Source of the DNA: Progne subis subis
Lineage: Eukaryota > Chordata > Aves > Passeriformes > Hirundinidae
Direction: 5' to 3'
Assembly: GCA_022316685.1 (NCBI GenBank)
Contig: JAKJHU010000030.1
Location: 14,464,018 to 14,528,017, forward strand
Length of the DNA stretch: 64,000 nucleotides
Shown here: piece after piece, positions 1 through 13,232 of the stretch
How positions within the stretch are numbered: the stretch's first letter is position 1
How the letters are laid out: each line of letters opens with the position of its first letter
Program-made: the position numbers and the translations under genes
Notes under the pieces: model-generated
The model's database searches: none
Seen by the model: only the letters and a program-made list of their open reading frames with translations
Told to the model about the DNA's origin: nothing

Positions 1-2564
1 ATGTTGTATGAACTCAGCAGCTCTTTGAAACAGAATTGCAAATTGATTTCTGGATCAGGGAAAGCAAGATAACTGCCCAGAAATTGGGAAGATTATAAAT
101 GCTAAGCGTTGGCTGGTCTGTATTTTACTTTGCCCCCTATGTGTGTTTATTCCCTCAGGCTTCTTACAGAAGGCAATGGCCAAGAGCTCTCCCATGTTTG
201 TCCTCTCTTCTTGTAAACTCACTTCCAGAAAGCGTGGATAGGTGTTTATAGTTCAGTCATCTGCCCAAAGACCTTGTGATTACTCACCTTTCTAAAATGG
301 CATTTTTCCTGCCTGTCCACCCCAAGAATTCAGCTGTCAGAGTTCCTTCACACAGGTGATTTCCTGCTGTCAGTGTTTGAAAGTAGCACACTCTTTCCAG
401 TTGCTTTCTCTCAAAATTCCACTTGGTTTTTCCTTTTTCCTCCAGTTAAAATCAGCAATATCTAGTCAGTATCTGTAAAATGAATAATCATGAAACAGCC
501 CAAGTTTGTAGTGTCACATTTGTGTTTTTTCTTTTGGGGAGGGGAATGATTTACTGTGTTTTTATTAAAAGTCAAGAAAAGCCAACATTAAATATAGTAA
601 AGTTACTGGCATCTTTTTACATTTTCAAACCAGTTTCAAACTGCTCCAGGCTGGAATGAGAACACAGCAGGTTTTGCTCATCCTCGTAAAAGACAAAGAT
701 TTACATGCCAGACATGACATCACTGTATTTGCATGTGTGACATCTTCAGGTTTTAGTTCTTTTTGTTTTGCCCTAACTTGGATAATCGTCAGAAATACTA
801 TTTGGAGTCTATTCTGGTTGGGATGTTTTGATCCATGTCTAAATTATTTTTCTGTATGTCCACTTAAGGAATGGAAACATCCACTGAAAATTAATCGAAA
901 GAGTATTTTAATTAGAATTTGTTCAGAAACATGCAGTGTCACAGCTGAATTCCCTGAGATTTCAGCATGGCTATCAGGTAAAGCTGCATTTGCATTTTGC
1001 ATTGAGTGTAATTGTAGTTTGACTTTCTTTCAAGTGTGAGGGTAATTCAGCAAGTCTGTTAAAAGTTACTGCATATCTACATGATGGTTCATACTGGAAG
1101 TAAGAAACTATAGTTGGCACAAAAATAATCTATAAAGGCTTTAACTTAAAGCCTTTAAGATAATTGCTTGTCTTCTGTCAAGGTGTGTTTACATGTGTTA
1201 CATCAGCTGGAACTAATATTTGTGGTTAGTTTATTTTATCAACCCTTCAAAAATAGATATGAAGTTTACAGGATGTAGTGATTCAGTTCAGTCCTAGGGT
1301 AACTATAAGTTGGTTTTTGTTCTGAAAAACTGAAAGAGCTGTTGATTTCCAGAAGAATTCAAATACTTTTCATATAGGGTACTATTTGAGAGTTTGGTTT
1401 GTGAAGGTGTAGCAAAATGGAAATAAAATAAATTGGGTGCTTGGCAGATGAAGGGAAGAGTGTTCAGTTCTGGCCTTTCCTTCCAGAGACAATTTGGAAA
1501 TCTCCAAACCAGCCCTCTGCCCAAAACTGCCATGCCTTTGCAAGGCAGAAGAGTTGTTTGTTTGATTGTTTTGTTTTAAAAATTAGCACTTGAGGTTGTA
1601 AAAATGTTGTGAGTTTGAAAATAAGGCAATCTATTTGGCAAGCTTGGCAGGCTTGGCAACCGTGGGACCCCAGACCTGTTTCTAAAGTGAAAACTGAATT
1701 TTCCATAAGCTGAGTTTATGTAGAATGACCAGTATCGTGAGTCTGCTGGTGAAACTGAGGGAGAGGTGTGAAATGATTTTGTGTATTTAGCACTGCAGAA
1801 GGCTCAGATGGCTTGATTTCGTTAGTGAGGAGAGAGAGAGCAACACAGGCAAGGAGAGAAGGTTTAGGTGTTGGCAGTTAGGAGGGGACGTTTTTAAAGT
1901 CATCCTGGGAGATTCTGATAGCCGAGGAGGTGCATTATGGTGCAACATCTCCTTGAATTCTTGGATGAGACTGCCTGTGGCTGGCCTGCAGTGGGCTGTT
2001 TCCAGAGTGGGGCTGGCAGGGGGAAGGCTCATGTCAGTGTTTGACAGAGGAGAGCGTTTGCCATCTGGAGGGGCAACAGGAGAGGAAGGGTTGGGAACCA
2101 AACGGGGACAAAGGTGATCTGGAACACCTGCATGGTTAGAAATGGCACATCGGAGTGCAGGGGGTGAGCTTGCCGTGAGTCTTGACAACCTTTTGCAAAT
2201 TGGCTGGGGGCACAAGCACATGCTGGGTGCTGAAATCAGGGCAGGGGCAAGGAATTAAGCTTTGCTCTGAGAACAAACCTGCCCAACAACATCTGCAGTT
2301 TATATCTTCTCCACGTTGTTGTCCAGCAGAGACCTGATCTAGCAAACCGGAGTCTGCTCGCCACTTGCTCTCAAACTAATTATTACAGACTTATTGGGAG
2401 GAATTTGCAGATCCTCACAACTCCCACCCACACAGGCTACAGATTAAACAGTACCATGGTCCAGGCTCAGTCTTGGATTCAGTTTCTGCCTGCATGGTTC
2501 AAAAACTTTGAAATCCTGTAGGCCTCTGTCTCGTGCTGACTTTGTCTGGGATTGCCCAGCCTGA
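1..2564. other. Non-coding, no gene seen
   Basis: Mixed AT-rich sequence. A 127-codon plus-strand frame at 656-1039 and a 144-codon minus-strand frame at 1787-2221 show no domain or composition typical of protein. The one local pattern is the triple TTGGCA at 1635. A purine-rich patch with GAGAGAGAG lies near 1830-1860. Confidence 0.6.
1635..1658 (+). promoter_or_regulatory. Three phased NFI half-sites (TTGGCA)
   Basis: TTGGCA occurs at 1635-1640, 1644-1649 and 1653-1658, exactly 9 bases apart each time. TTGGC is the half-site of nuclear factor I. The block could equally be a tiny tandem repeat of a 9-base unit. No palindromic full NFI site is present, so binding is uncertain. Confidence 0.3.
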
Positions 2565-2673
2565 GGGTTGAAAGGGATCTTTAAACTTTTGATGTTCAAT
2601 GTAAACCTACACTCTTTCAGTTTAAAACCATTGCTCCTTGTCCCATGGCCACAGGCTTTAGTAAAAAGTGAGA
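2565..2673 (-). mobile_element. CR1 LINE fragment, degraded, internally deleted
   Basis: GGTTGAAAGGGATCTTTAAA at the left edge matches the reverse complement of the CR1 3' end (GGTTGGAAGGGACCTTTAAA). It jumps directly to a block with AACCTACACTCTTTCAGTTT and CCATTGCTCCTTGTCC, which normally lies about 150-200 bases deeper in the element. An internal deletion joined the two. Divergence is high, so the copy is old. Confidence 0.75.
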
Positions 2674-5150
2674 CTGTGTATGTTTAATACCTCATTAGGC
2701 AGTGTACCAAGTGCTTTGGTTTTGTCAATATCCCACAAGGACATCAAGAACTTTCTCCTTGGGTGAACGTGCTGGTAGTGGGTTTATCGTCCCAGCCCCA
2801 TCTCAATACGTGACATTGGCAATGTTGTCCCTTTGCTCGTGTAACAGCCCTTTTGCTCATGGGTTTTGCCAGCACAGCTGCTTCAGTGACATGTCCTGCC
2901 TTGGGCTGATGCGGTAAGCACTGGTGATGTGAGATGTGCCCATGCAGACATGTCTGTCATGTGCTTGTTCAGCTCTGGTGTCTGCACATCAGCCCTCTGC
3001 TCTGGAAAACCCTTGTTACTGCTGGAGTTAAGCCCCTCTTAAGTGCAGCCCCTCCTGTAGGTACAGGCAGTGGAGGCTCTGGATCACAGGAATGGGCACA
3101 TCCTGGCAAATACAAATAGCTCTGTGCAAGTCACAGAGTTTCCTCAAGACCAGTATTACCTGCCCACGGTGTATTTCAGTTCACTTGGTAAACTCATCCA
3201 CAGCCTGAAATTCATCTTCTTTCCTGGAAAAATGTTGAGAGATGAAGAGCAAAGCTACTTGTCTTGTGTTACTCCAATTTGCAAACCCTTAGCTTTGGCT
3301 TTGCAGAGAAGCAGCCCTCTGCTTCTCTCCCTCCTTTCTTAAGTGACATGTAGAGATATAAATCTTTAGTGTTAGCTTTTAACCTGTAGTGTTTTGATGC
3401 TATGATTTGCAGTGTGGTCACAGTTGGCACTGGTGGAGGGGATGATTAATTTCATATGAGCAGTGGGTTGGATGGAATGGGAACGTCTTGCACTGCTTTT
3501 ATTTATTGAGCCTATTACAGACTCAAAATGTTGGATTTTCCTGAACTTTTTTCCCCCCATTCTTCCTGTCCTGACCTTTTTTCCTCTCTTAAATACTAAA
3601 TACTTTTTTAAACTTACAACCTCAAACTAGCTGTTTATTTTGGCTTCTCTTTTGTAGTTGATTGTATATTGTTCCCACAATTTTTAATAAGTGCAAAAAA
3701 TGCGTATTTCATTCACTGGAGCTTAAAATAAACCAAAAAAATACCCCAAACAACAAACAAATGGAGAGAGACTTTCTTGCTTCTTTTGAGTCAGTGACCA
3801 TAACTAAGGAAGCCTCCAGATTCAGTGTTACCTTAGCTTCTTGTCCAGTTTGATGAGTGGAGGAAGAAGTCCTGTGAGCAAAACTGTATAGGGAAGAAAG
3901 TGGTTCCTTTCTTTTTAAGCAGAATCTTGTTATTTGTGGTTTGCTTGTATTTTTTTTATTACCACCCAAAAAAGCAGGTTTTGAGCTGCTGCTGAAGGCA
4001 CTCTCAGAGGGATTTAATAAAATACCAGTATGTCTCAAGGATTCTGTGCCCCTTCCATTGCCTCTGATGTGTGTGTTCCCTTTTCTCACTCTTAAGTTTT
4101 GGACATCTATTTTTTTACATTTCTCAACCTAATTTAATGCTTATTAGTTTCAGTTACTTTATGTTGCACTTCACTTAGCAGAAGTGGGAAAATACTTGTT
4201 CTTAAATCCCACTTGCAAGACGAAAAACCGAGAAAATACCAGCTGGAATCAGTTAAGTTTTGTAGGGTTTCAAAGTGTGCCATGGTGGTGGCCTGGGAAG
4301 CGGTGCAGGGGTGTTTTTGCCTCCTCTCATGCCAGTGAAAGCCAGTACGAAGCAGACAGCGGCAGCATCTCCAGGCTTTGCTGCTGGGCTGGCAGAGCAC
4401 TGCTGATTCACTTTCACACAAAATGAAAGAAAGTCCTGGTGGTTCTGGCCTCAAGTGTTTCTGGGGATATTCCTTCCTTCCCCCCACCCCTCTTCCTACC
4501 GCCCACCTCAAAAGCAAATATGTCTTGTGGGGTTGTTTTTTTTTCAGCATCCTCTTGGGCACAAACTGTCAGGCACCACAGGGAGTTTTTCCTCGTCTTT
4601 TGTCTCTCCAGAAACTGATTTATTTAAATGATATGCTGGGAGCACACTGCTGTTAAAAGCTTTGGTGCTTGTTGTCTTCCGGGCTTTGGTACAGCTTTCT
4701 TGAAAGTTGTGGAAGATGGGGTTATCCCAAAGAATCCTAGTTTCCCCTGAAGCTGTTTTTTTCTGCATTTTTCCAAAGAGATTCCCCTTCCTGGTTTTCT
4801 GGTGAAGAGTGTTGTTTATTTCCATGTGATTGAAAGGCGAGGAAGTTGTTTGAGTGCTCAGCTCCCTCCTGGGGAGAGCACTTGGCTGCTTGGCTGCAAG
4901 TCCACATGGCTGTCACTGCTCCCACCCATGGGACCAGTACACCAGTGTCCTCCTTTTGCTCAGCCAAAGGTAGTTACAGAGTCCTTTATCACTCATGCAT
5001 TTACTGTCTGGCATTCCCATGTCATCTCTTGCAGCCTGTCACCATTATGCTGCTGCTTTTCATTACCAACAAGTGATACTTGGTACCAGGAGTCATGACC
5101 TTGCATTTGCAGATTTTTGGGATCTGTTTCTCATGTCTCAGGGCTTTGCA

Positions 5151-5152
<2 letters not shown>
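2674..5152. other. Non-coding, no gene seen
   Basis: Non-coding sequence without a recognisable repeat or exon. Several overlapping frames at 4134-4656 and 4802-5098 lie on both strands at once, as expected for chance frames. A moderately GC-rich patch at 2900-3100 has no other distinguishing mark. Confidence 0.55.

Positions 5153-5188
<36 letters not shown>
5153..5188 (+). repeat. Poly-T tract (T36)
   Basis: An uninterrupted run of 36 T, followed by GAGATAG. The flank after it is not Alu-like and resembles no avian repeat I know. On the minus strand the run would be a poly-A, so a retrocopy tail is possible, but the adjoining sequence on that strand matches no gene I recognise. Confidence 0.9.
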
Positions 5189-5189
<1 letters not shown>

Positions 5190-8100
5190 AGATAGTGGCC
5201 CTTTTACCTGGGCTTTAACCTAAGGCACAGGTCCTCCCAACCTGTGCTCAGGTTCAAGTACCTTGCCAGGAAGCTACCAGCTCGACTGTGTGACCATTTT
5301 GAGGACTAGGTTTAGTTTTCTTTGAGAAGCTAGCTGAAAAAGCTTTGCGTGGGCTTTTCAAACCAGGGAAAGTGCCAGGGGTTGCTGCATTGAAGAGTTG
5401 GCAAATGCATCTGTCCCCAGCACGCCCATGCCAGGCTGCCGAGGGCAGGGGCTGGTGGCCACTGAGGACCTGCAGGATTTTACCCAGCTACAGGTAGGAA
5501 GTTTCCAGGTGCAAATGATGATGAATAAATTTAAAGTGCTGCCTAAAGAAGCCTCTACTTCCCTCTCCCTGTCCGGGATTCTTCAGCATAAGAGAGGAGT
5601 CAGCTCTACGTGTGTTTTAAAAGCATTGGAGTGGCGAGAAAGAATGATGTGTTTGGAGGGGACTGTTTTCTTAGCTGCCTTTAAATTGGCATCTCTTTGG
5701 AGCATCCTCACAATTTCACTATTGCTAAAATAGTTTTCACAGGATGCCCCTCCTCTGTGTGTCTCTTGGCGTTTTCTCTGTGTGCCTTGGTGATGTCTAG
5801 GTGGTGAGGTGGTTTCAGAAATACTGCTCAAGGCAAACACAAGTTTTAATATCCACACTTAATCAGATAAAGGAAAAAAAAAATCTTAGCTCTCTGAAGG
5901 AATTTGCTTTCAACCCTAAATATACTTGAAGTTCCTTAGATTCTGTTTGTCTGTCATGTTGTCCTGGATCTTAGCCTTAATGAACCTTATTTTTATGTGT
6001 TTACCCTCTGTGTAATGGTCCAGGACAGTGTGCAAACACTCAGTGTGCATCCAAGTCAGGAGAGGAGTGTCACAATAGATTATTTATGTTGAAAAGAGCT
6101 TGTACATAGGAATGATCTTAGCTCCAGCCCCATCTCTTCTCCAGCAGTGAATCAGAGCACTGAGTTGGTGGATTTAAGTCTCCCAAAATCTGAACTCCTT
6201 TTTCCTTGCTCTGTTCTTGCCTTGGTGGGCAGTGAATGGTCTTGTTCTCACCACAAAGTGCTCAAGGTCTGTGCTTTGACCTCAGGGCCTACCACCCTAG
6301 GGTGCAAGGGGTGAGCAGACACCACACACCCTTTGCCAGCTGGCTCCAATTCTGTGCTGAGTCCTTTGCAACTCTCCCACAGAAATTCTGGGGGGCTTAA
6401 ATATAAAGTTCTTCTAAATTAACAAAAAATACTCGTATCCCTGTCTTCACCCTGTGCCCAGTTTATGAGGAAGATCATTGTTGAGCGCATAGTTTGGATT
6501 TTTAAGTTGTACCCTCTTCTTTACCTCTTCCCCTACTGCTCTGTTCCCATCCTGACATTTTTTTGGAGGGCTTCATCCACATCCCAACAAGGAGCTTGCT
6601 GTGGCAGAGTGTTCACAGGACAGGGAGAGCACCTTTCCATCTGCTGGCAAAATGCTGTTGTGGTGCTGGAAGGAGGGAGGGATCTGCTTTGAAATGTGCT
6701 ATTGAATGGGAAGCACTCCAGGAAAAGTGTGCGAGGTACTTTGCAGGGAGATAGTGGGTATATAACGGAAGCTGCATCCCAAAATTGATGGTGATGTAAA
6801 TGGTATGCAGTACTGCATGGCAAAGGATTTGTGGCTGTTTGCAGGCTGCTTTACTTACAGATGGTATCCGACAGCAAGAGGGGTGGGAATTATCACCTGG
6901 GCTGTGCCACCGTTTTAGCTTTTAGATATGTTGTGTGGAGTGGTGTGAGATGTAGTTCCATGCATTTCAAATCGTGTATTTGCACAGGAAACCTGAATTC
7001 ATACCTGTATTTCCTCTCAGAAGTGATTTCTGCAGCCAAGGTTGGAATTTGATTGTATTTTTCAGTTATCTTCCTTGCATTCAAGGCATTCTTTCTTACT
7101 TGCCTCTCACTGGCACAAGCAGTAGGACCACTTACCCTGGTTCATGTATACATGCTTTAGTTATTTTACCTTTTAATCTGCCTGTGTTTTGTTCATCCCT
7201 GTGTAGATAGGGGGTTTATTTGTTTCTTCTCTCTTGTCCTGATCTTTTACTGAGTCTCAGGGTAGAGGCTGCTACTGTGTGTTGAAAGGTCACTGTTTGG
7301 CTTGTGTATCTAGGCTCTGCTGTAGCATCTTCCATGCTGAGCTTCTGACACAGACTGGCTGAGAGACCCTTCTCCTGCTCAAATTCATGATTGCTGGTCT
7401 GCACAGCAGTGGAAAAGGACTGTGATTTGCACCCCTTTATTATTTGTCTTTGCAGCCTACAGATACTCATTTTGCAATACTCTTCAGCTTCTGCTGTGGC
7501 CACTTGGCTTTTTTGGGGTTGTGGCTTGATAAATTTTTGGCTAGTGCATGAATGGCCCATGTCCCTTTTCTGTCTTGTAAAATCAGTAAAAAATAAGTTC
7601 TCATAGGGTTGGAAACAGAAAATGTAATATACACTTAGCATTAAAAGTTTTGCACTGTAGCTAGAGGAGAAGGTAAAATGTAAACTTTTTTCCAATTTCT
7701 TTTTTAAATGGAAAAGACAGCTAATAGGAAGTTGAAGTATTTGAGGTTGGGTAGGTTTTTTTGGTCATTAAAGATTTTTTTTTTTTACTTATCTGCTGTT
7801 TTAAAATACCTGTTCCTAAATTACGTAAAATAGATGGTGTGAGAATGGCTGTGAACAGCCCAACACACGTCTGATTTGGCAAGATTCTTCCTATGTGACG
7901 TTTTATCCATAATGTGATTTAAATTAGTTCAAGCTATGAAAGTCTTTAAATCAATGTTTATGATGATTTTAAGACACTCCCCACTCAAAGCATGAAGGAG
8001 CATTACATGCTATGGATTTTAAAGAGGCACTATACATTCATTGCTAATTATGTACTTTATTATTAAGTCTGAGTAGTAATTTTTTCCAGAGCATGTTTGG

Positions 8101-10218
8101 CAAATGATAGTTTTTAATAACAGAATAACATGATTACTTGAAATTTGACTTAATAAATTTATTTTACGTCTTAGCGCAGGTCGCCTTTGATCTGCATTGA
8201 GAGCAGCAGGCAGACTCATCTTTGAAGGTGAGAAAAGTCAAGGACCAGTATTGTTAAAAAATAGAGGATTATCCCAAGAGGTGCTGTAGGAACCTCATTG
8301 CTTAAGTGAGAGTGGGGTGTTGATGGGGATGTTTTTTGTCTCTTCAGTGAGAACCTGTAGATTAGGCAAATCCTAGTTAATTATTTAAGGAAGGGCCCAG
8401 TGCTGCAGTTGCCTTTAATTCCTGCACTACTACTAAAACATCTCTGGTTAGGAGGGTGGAATTAAGACTGTAATTTTCAGATTAAGCTTTTCTTTTTCTC
8501 TTCCCTTTGAATGCAAGGCTCTTGAGTGCCAGTCCTGAATGGCTGGAATAGGTGAACTTTTGCACTCTGTACTAAGGACACTTACATAAAAAGGAGACAC
8601 TCAGATTGCATCCAAACCTCGCTCAGTTTGCTATTGAAGAAGGTGGGTCTGTGCTGTCCCTATCCACCTGCGGGGTCTTCAGGGAGCCTCTCTGCTACCA
8701 GTCCTTGCTTTTTGTGCAGACCCCTGTTAGAAAACTACATCTGTTACAAGCCAGATGTGATGTGATCTGGAATGAAGGAGACTGATTATTCCTGGGGCCA
8801 GCAGGACTGATGCAAGCCACTTTTAGTGTGTTTGATTTGTGGTGTTGTATTCCTGCATGCACTGGGTCACACTAACCACTCTGGAGCACAAGTGATGGAG
8901 GTCTCTCCACGACTTACCTGTTTTCATTAGACCAGTAGGAAGTTACTGTGCTGGGATTGATACACCCACATACACGTGAATGTGGAGGAAGACAAACAAA
9001 CCTCACAAATCCTTTAAAAATCAGTGATACTGGCAGGGATTGAAAAAAAGGAAGTTGAGTTTGACAGTGTCCAAACTTTTACGCAGTTATTCCTGCTGTG
9101 CCCTTTTGTTTTGCCCCTGCATGGGCTGCAGAGCTTCAGTTGCATCCAGCAGCCTGGCCACTGGTGCCCTTTCTTGGTAAAGCTCCTGGCAGAGTTGCCA
9201 AAAGGTGACTTCTTGTCTTCAAGGTGCTTTCCTGTCTGCAAGCATCCAACCAAGGGATGTCAATTCAGATATATGAAACAGTAAGTACAGCAAAAATACC
9301 TTTTCACCAAAGTTCTCGCTGCATCTGAGTCTGAAATCACAGAAACTGTTCTTTGACGATGGCTGCCCAATTGTATTGTGAATTTGGCTTTCAAAGTGCA
9401 GCTTTGAACAAACAGTTGAGACCTTTAAAAGGCCTCCACCCCCACTCTTTTTATTGGCATTTTTACACGTGTGGCTGTGAGGTACATGCACACACCTGCG
9501 TATAGGCTTTGCGTGGTCCTACCTGATTGTTTGGAACATTGATCTTGTATTTAAGACAGAACTGAGGCCTCTGCCATCCCATAGATGTACCCAGAGCATC
9601 AGGACAGTTTGTTCAGACCACTTCCAGCAGCTGCCATCCCTGCTGGGTGGCAGCAGTGGGGCAGGGGCTTGTGTGCGGTTCTGCTGAAAGTCCTATGATC
9701 AGCTTCTGGGTCTTGCTGTGATGGGGAGAATTTGATAGAAGGATCAAGCCATTCCTTCACATGATCACATTGTAGTGAATGGGCAAACACTACTGTTCTC
9801 ATCTTGCCTTTACCTCCGAGATCACCAGCAGCTGCTTCATTAACTATTAATGGCCCACTCATTAATGCTGTAAAAGGCTAGGACCAGTCTTTCAAATTTT
9901 CTGGACTCTTCCCCTGAAATATTTATGACTTGCTCGCTGTGCAGAAGGGCAAGAGCAACAACAGAGAACATGCCTCCAAGTTTTGTTGAGCTTTATTAAA
10001 AAGCTCATGAATATGAAGAACCTGGCAGCTTCTTCCTGTTTTTTGGCTTTCTGAGCTAGTGCTGCACATCTGGCTCTAGGAGTCAAGTGGGCTGCTGGTT
10101 TGCTGAAGCATCGATGGTAGAGTCTTGGATGCTTTACTGATGATCTCTGGTTCCTGTAGTGCTTTCTCTTGCATTCTCCTATACAAGCATCAAAATGTAA
10201 TTGATTCCTCCAGGGGAG
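5189..10218. other. Non-coding, no gene seen
   Basis: Non-coding. A 159-codon minus-strand frame (7216-7695) has no recognisable domain. An AT-rich block at about 8020-8215 has homeodomain-type words (GCTAATTATG, TTATTATTAAG, TTAATAAATTTATTTTACG). It has the look of conserved non-coding sequence but no decisive site. Confidence 0.5.
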
Positions 10219-10316
10219 ATTTTATTACTCTTGTTTAAGTGGTGTGGAAACTGAGGCACAGAAGTTGAACGTTTTGCCTGGAGCCAAGCAATAGAAAGCC
10301 AGCAGAGGATGGAAAT
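10219..10316 (-). mobile_element. MIR-like SINE relic
   Basis: The stretch GGAAACTGAGGCACAGAAGT (10246-10265) is the hallmark of the MIR core read in reverse. It is followed by TTTTGCCTGGAGCCAAGCAATAG, which mirrors the MIR order 'cttgcccaaggtcacacagctag', and then by a GCAGAGGATGGAAAT block that mirrors 'gcagagctgggattt'. MIRs spread before the amniote split, and a few copies survive in birds. Divergence is high. Confidence 0.7.
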
Positions 10317-12830
10317 GTTTTGCCCAAAACTGTAAAGATACTTATGATTGAAGTCTGGTTAGTGTAAAAGAGGGGGACACTCACTAAGCCTCATCTGAAG
10401 CCATTAGTAAGTCATTCCTGTCCCATTCCAAACAGAGTTCCTACGTGATTGCAGAGATGAGCAGCAAGTGGTGCTTTCCCTGGGAAGAAGCCAGTTGTTT
10501 TAGTTCTCTCTGGCACCAAGAAACAGCAGGGAAGCTATTTTACCCCTCCGTCCAGATTTTGGAGATAAAACTGCGTTCATCTCATCGCTTAAATCTACCA
10601 GCAATAAGGAGTCTGTCCACTGAATCCCAACTGCGGCTCAGCTGGTGGTGCACCAGACGGATTAAAATCTCTGTTTCTTTCCCACAGCCATCTGCAGAGT
10701 GAACACTGGTGTAAATACATGTGGGAGACATTTTTTGTTAAAATAGGGAGATATGCTTTAAAGAGAACAGGTATGACTCCAGGAATGAGGACTAGTCTGC
10801 ACAATATTTAACGTTTTTACCATATGCAGCTGGCCTTCAGAGTAAAAAGGTCTTCTGTGTCTGGAAGACACAGGGTGTGTCAGGAATGAGCAGCCTTTAA
10901 TACTCTTTGAGCTTCTGGGGTTTATTGTGGTGCTGAAGAGGAGCCAGGTGGCAAAATAAATCCATATCAGAAGCATCCTCTGGTACAACTTTATTTCTTA
11001 CAGAGTGTGAATATTTCACCCCACATTATATCAGATTGCAGTGGATGCTTGGTTTCTCTTCCGGAGGCTTTCCTTTCAATCTCTGGAGCAAAAGTCAGGG
11101 CAGACGCAGGGTAGAAATTCAAAGCCCTTCACTGAAACCATGTTTAAGTTAATGTTTATTTCACACTTCTATGGCAAGGTGAATGTGGTAGACACAACTT
11201 AGTGGTCCTGCTGTGCCCTGTATGATTATGGTAGGTGCTGATGGGACTCCCTTGTCATGCTGATCTCCAGGAATATTCCAGCAGCGTACTGAATGCCATC
11301 TGGTTTTGCTCTCAAAACTAGCGTAAGTGTCTCCAGGGAAGACTTTTGGGATTCTACTGCTACAAGAGTAACATCCAGATCTTAAGCTGCTTTTGTGACT
11401 CTTTATTGAGGCAATTCCTCCAAAAGCTGGAAAATGGATAGATGCAAGAATTGAGACCCTGACTATTGTCTGGTGCAGTTCTTCTAGAGACAGCTGCAGT
11501 GGAGGCTGCAGAGCAGATCACTGGTGTTTTTTAGTTACTAGTGAGTGCCATTACCTCTTATTTGTAAAGCTGCTCCCTTCCTTGACAAAGGTACACCTCT
11601 CAGCATGGACACAAAGCTCTACCTAAGTTTTGAGAGCCTTTTCCTCACATTTTCCTTGGTAGTTAGGAGGAGTCTGCCATCCAAAACAGACACCATTCCT
11701 CCAACTCTTGAGTCTGAGGCTGAATCACAGGAGAGAGATGTTTTAAAATCTCTTTACCTGAGGAGAGGAAGATCAATGTTATTCAAAATGTTGGGGGCCA
11801 TATCTTATCACAGCCAAGGGCATCGATTATCAAGTGTTAATTATGTGAGAAGACGTAGTGATAATTAATATTTTCATTAAGTAGAAACTTACTCTGTACC
11901 CTTTAAGTAACTGGAAGGAGGAGGAGTTCTCGGTAGAAACAACAACTTTCAGTTCTTGGTATCATAATATGAACTAAAACCGTGGCTGGCAGCAGAGAAA
12001 TTCCAGATGTATCTTCTGCCTGCTGCTCAGCTGGGAGCTATGTTTCCAAGGAGAAAGCATGTATTTGCAGTCTTGGGCAAATTCCTGATTTCAACACTTT
12101 TGGACTGAGAACTGGACCATGCTTTAGAAGATGCTACAAAGAGTAATTCGTTTTCTGGCAGTGTAGTCATGTCAAAATAAAAATGATTGTTCAGATTTAT
12201 GAAAAGTGGTTTCTAAAGTCTGGTCTTTGAAATGATGTCTTGGCATCTAAGTAATCCACTGGGGTACTGGGATTTCACTGGGACTTGCGGGTCTCTAGCA
12301 TTTTTGGAAGAAAGCAGCTGCTGATTAGCTATATCTGTGTTTGCCTGTGTCCTCAGGGGTGATACACAGGGTTGGAAGTGTTAGTTTAGGTTTTCACCTA
12401 TGTTTAGATTGGTGAGTACTCCAGATAGCTGCCACTTTGGGTCATAGTAAATTCTGTCACAGGAAAATGTTATCCACACCTAAAATAAAGAGACAAAAAG
12501 GCAAAACCTGTACCATGGGCAGAAACAGGAGAACAGGTCAGCCAACCAAATAAAATGGCTCCTGGTTATTCTGCAATAAGGCTGACCTGGCACACCTGCT
12601 AAACCTGGCCTTTTCAGAAAAGTTCAATCTCCTTTGAGATGTGTTAGTTCCACATTTTTTCCAGTGATGCTGTTTGTGCATTGTGCTTGCCTTGGCTTAA
12701 GGACTGCAGACAGGCCTTTTGACTGCCCTGCTTGTATAGGTGGGTCTTTTCTGCACTAAGCTGATGTGATGGGGCCCAGAACAGCGCTCATCAAGAGTTC
12801 ATGTATCAATGAAAGCTGTCCTGTTGGAGG
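10317..12830. other. Non-coding, no gene seen
   Basis: No recognisable repeat or exon. The longest plus-strand frame (11545-11868, 107 codons) has no domain. A purine-rich patch at about 11710-11770 and an AT-rich stretch at about 11830-11900 are the only compositional features. Confidence 0.5.
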
Positions 12831-12831
12831 G

Positions 12832-12840
12832 TTTATAAAA
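12832..12840 (+). promoter_or_regulatory. TATA-like box in front of a CpG-rich patch
   Basis: TTTATAAAA lies 70-90 bases before the first CpGs of the CpG-rich segment. A start would be expected about 25-30 bases downstream, near 12865. TATA-like words are common by chance in AT-rich DNA. It is listed only because of its position. Confidence 0.3.
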
Positions 12841-12904
12841 CCATTCGTTTCATGGCAGCACCAGCTTGGCTCTTACTTGACAGCCTCTGATGGTCCCCAC
12901 CTCC

Positions 12905-13225
12905 AGCGGGCTGAGCAGCTCTTCGTGGCAAGGCACAGCGGCTGGATTTTGTATTACCACACGGGCTGTACCGTATGCTGGGAAGTTAGCTCGCATCCCG
13001 CCTTCTGCTGAAAATAGCTCGGGGTTAAGCCGTGCCCACACTGGAGGCTCCTGCCAGCAGGGCTGTCCTGGCCAGGCGTGCGGAGAGGTGCCATTGGTCC
13101 CCGAGTGATCCCCGAGTGGCACAGCCCGGGGCACGGCGTGCCTGTGCCGGGGGAGCCGAGGGACTCTGCTGGGCCCCGTGCGCCCGGGCTCTGCCGCAAT
13201 AGTCCGTTGTGCGGCGCTTGATGAG
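12905..13225. promoter_or_regulatory. CpG-rich patch, candidate alternative promoter or first exon
   Basis: By eye I count about 25 CpG in 320 bases, with the densest part at 13080-13225 (about 16 in 150 bases), in a window that is otherwise CpG-poor. The patch contains CCCGGG-type words and GCGGCGC. It could be a small CpG island of an alternative ZHX2 5' exon or of a non-coding RNA. I see no strong donor right after it; the nearest AG|GT is a weak GAG|GTGGGA at 13320. Several overlapping open frames on both strands here come from GC content, not coding. Confidence 0.4.
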
Positions 13226-13232
13226 GGTACAC

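Noticed and set aside
5153..5260. Poly-T followed by GAGATAG, reminiscent of a reversed Alu tail
   Set aside because: The flank after GAGATAG does not follow Alu, and Alu is absent from birds. No retrocopied gene recognised on the minus strand.
7216..7695. 159-codon minus-strand frame
   Set aside because: No recognisable motif; Ser/Gln/Thr-rich without pattern. Treated as chance.
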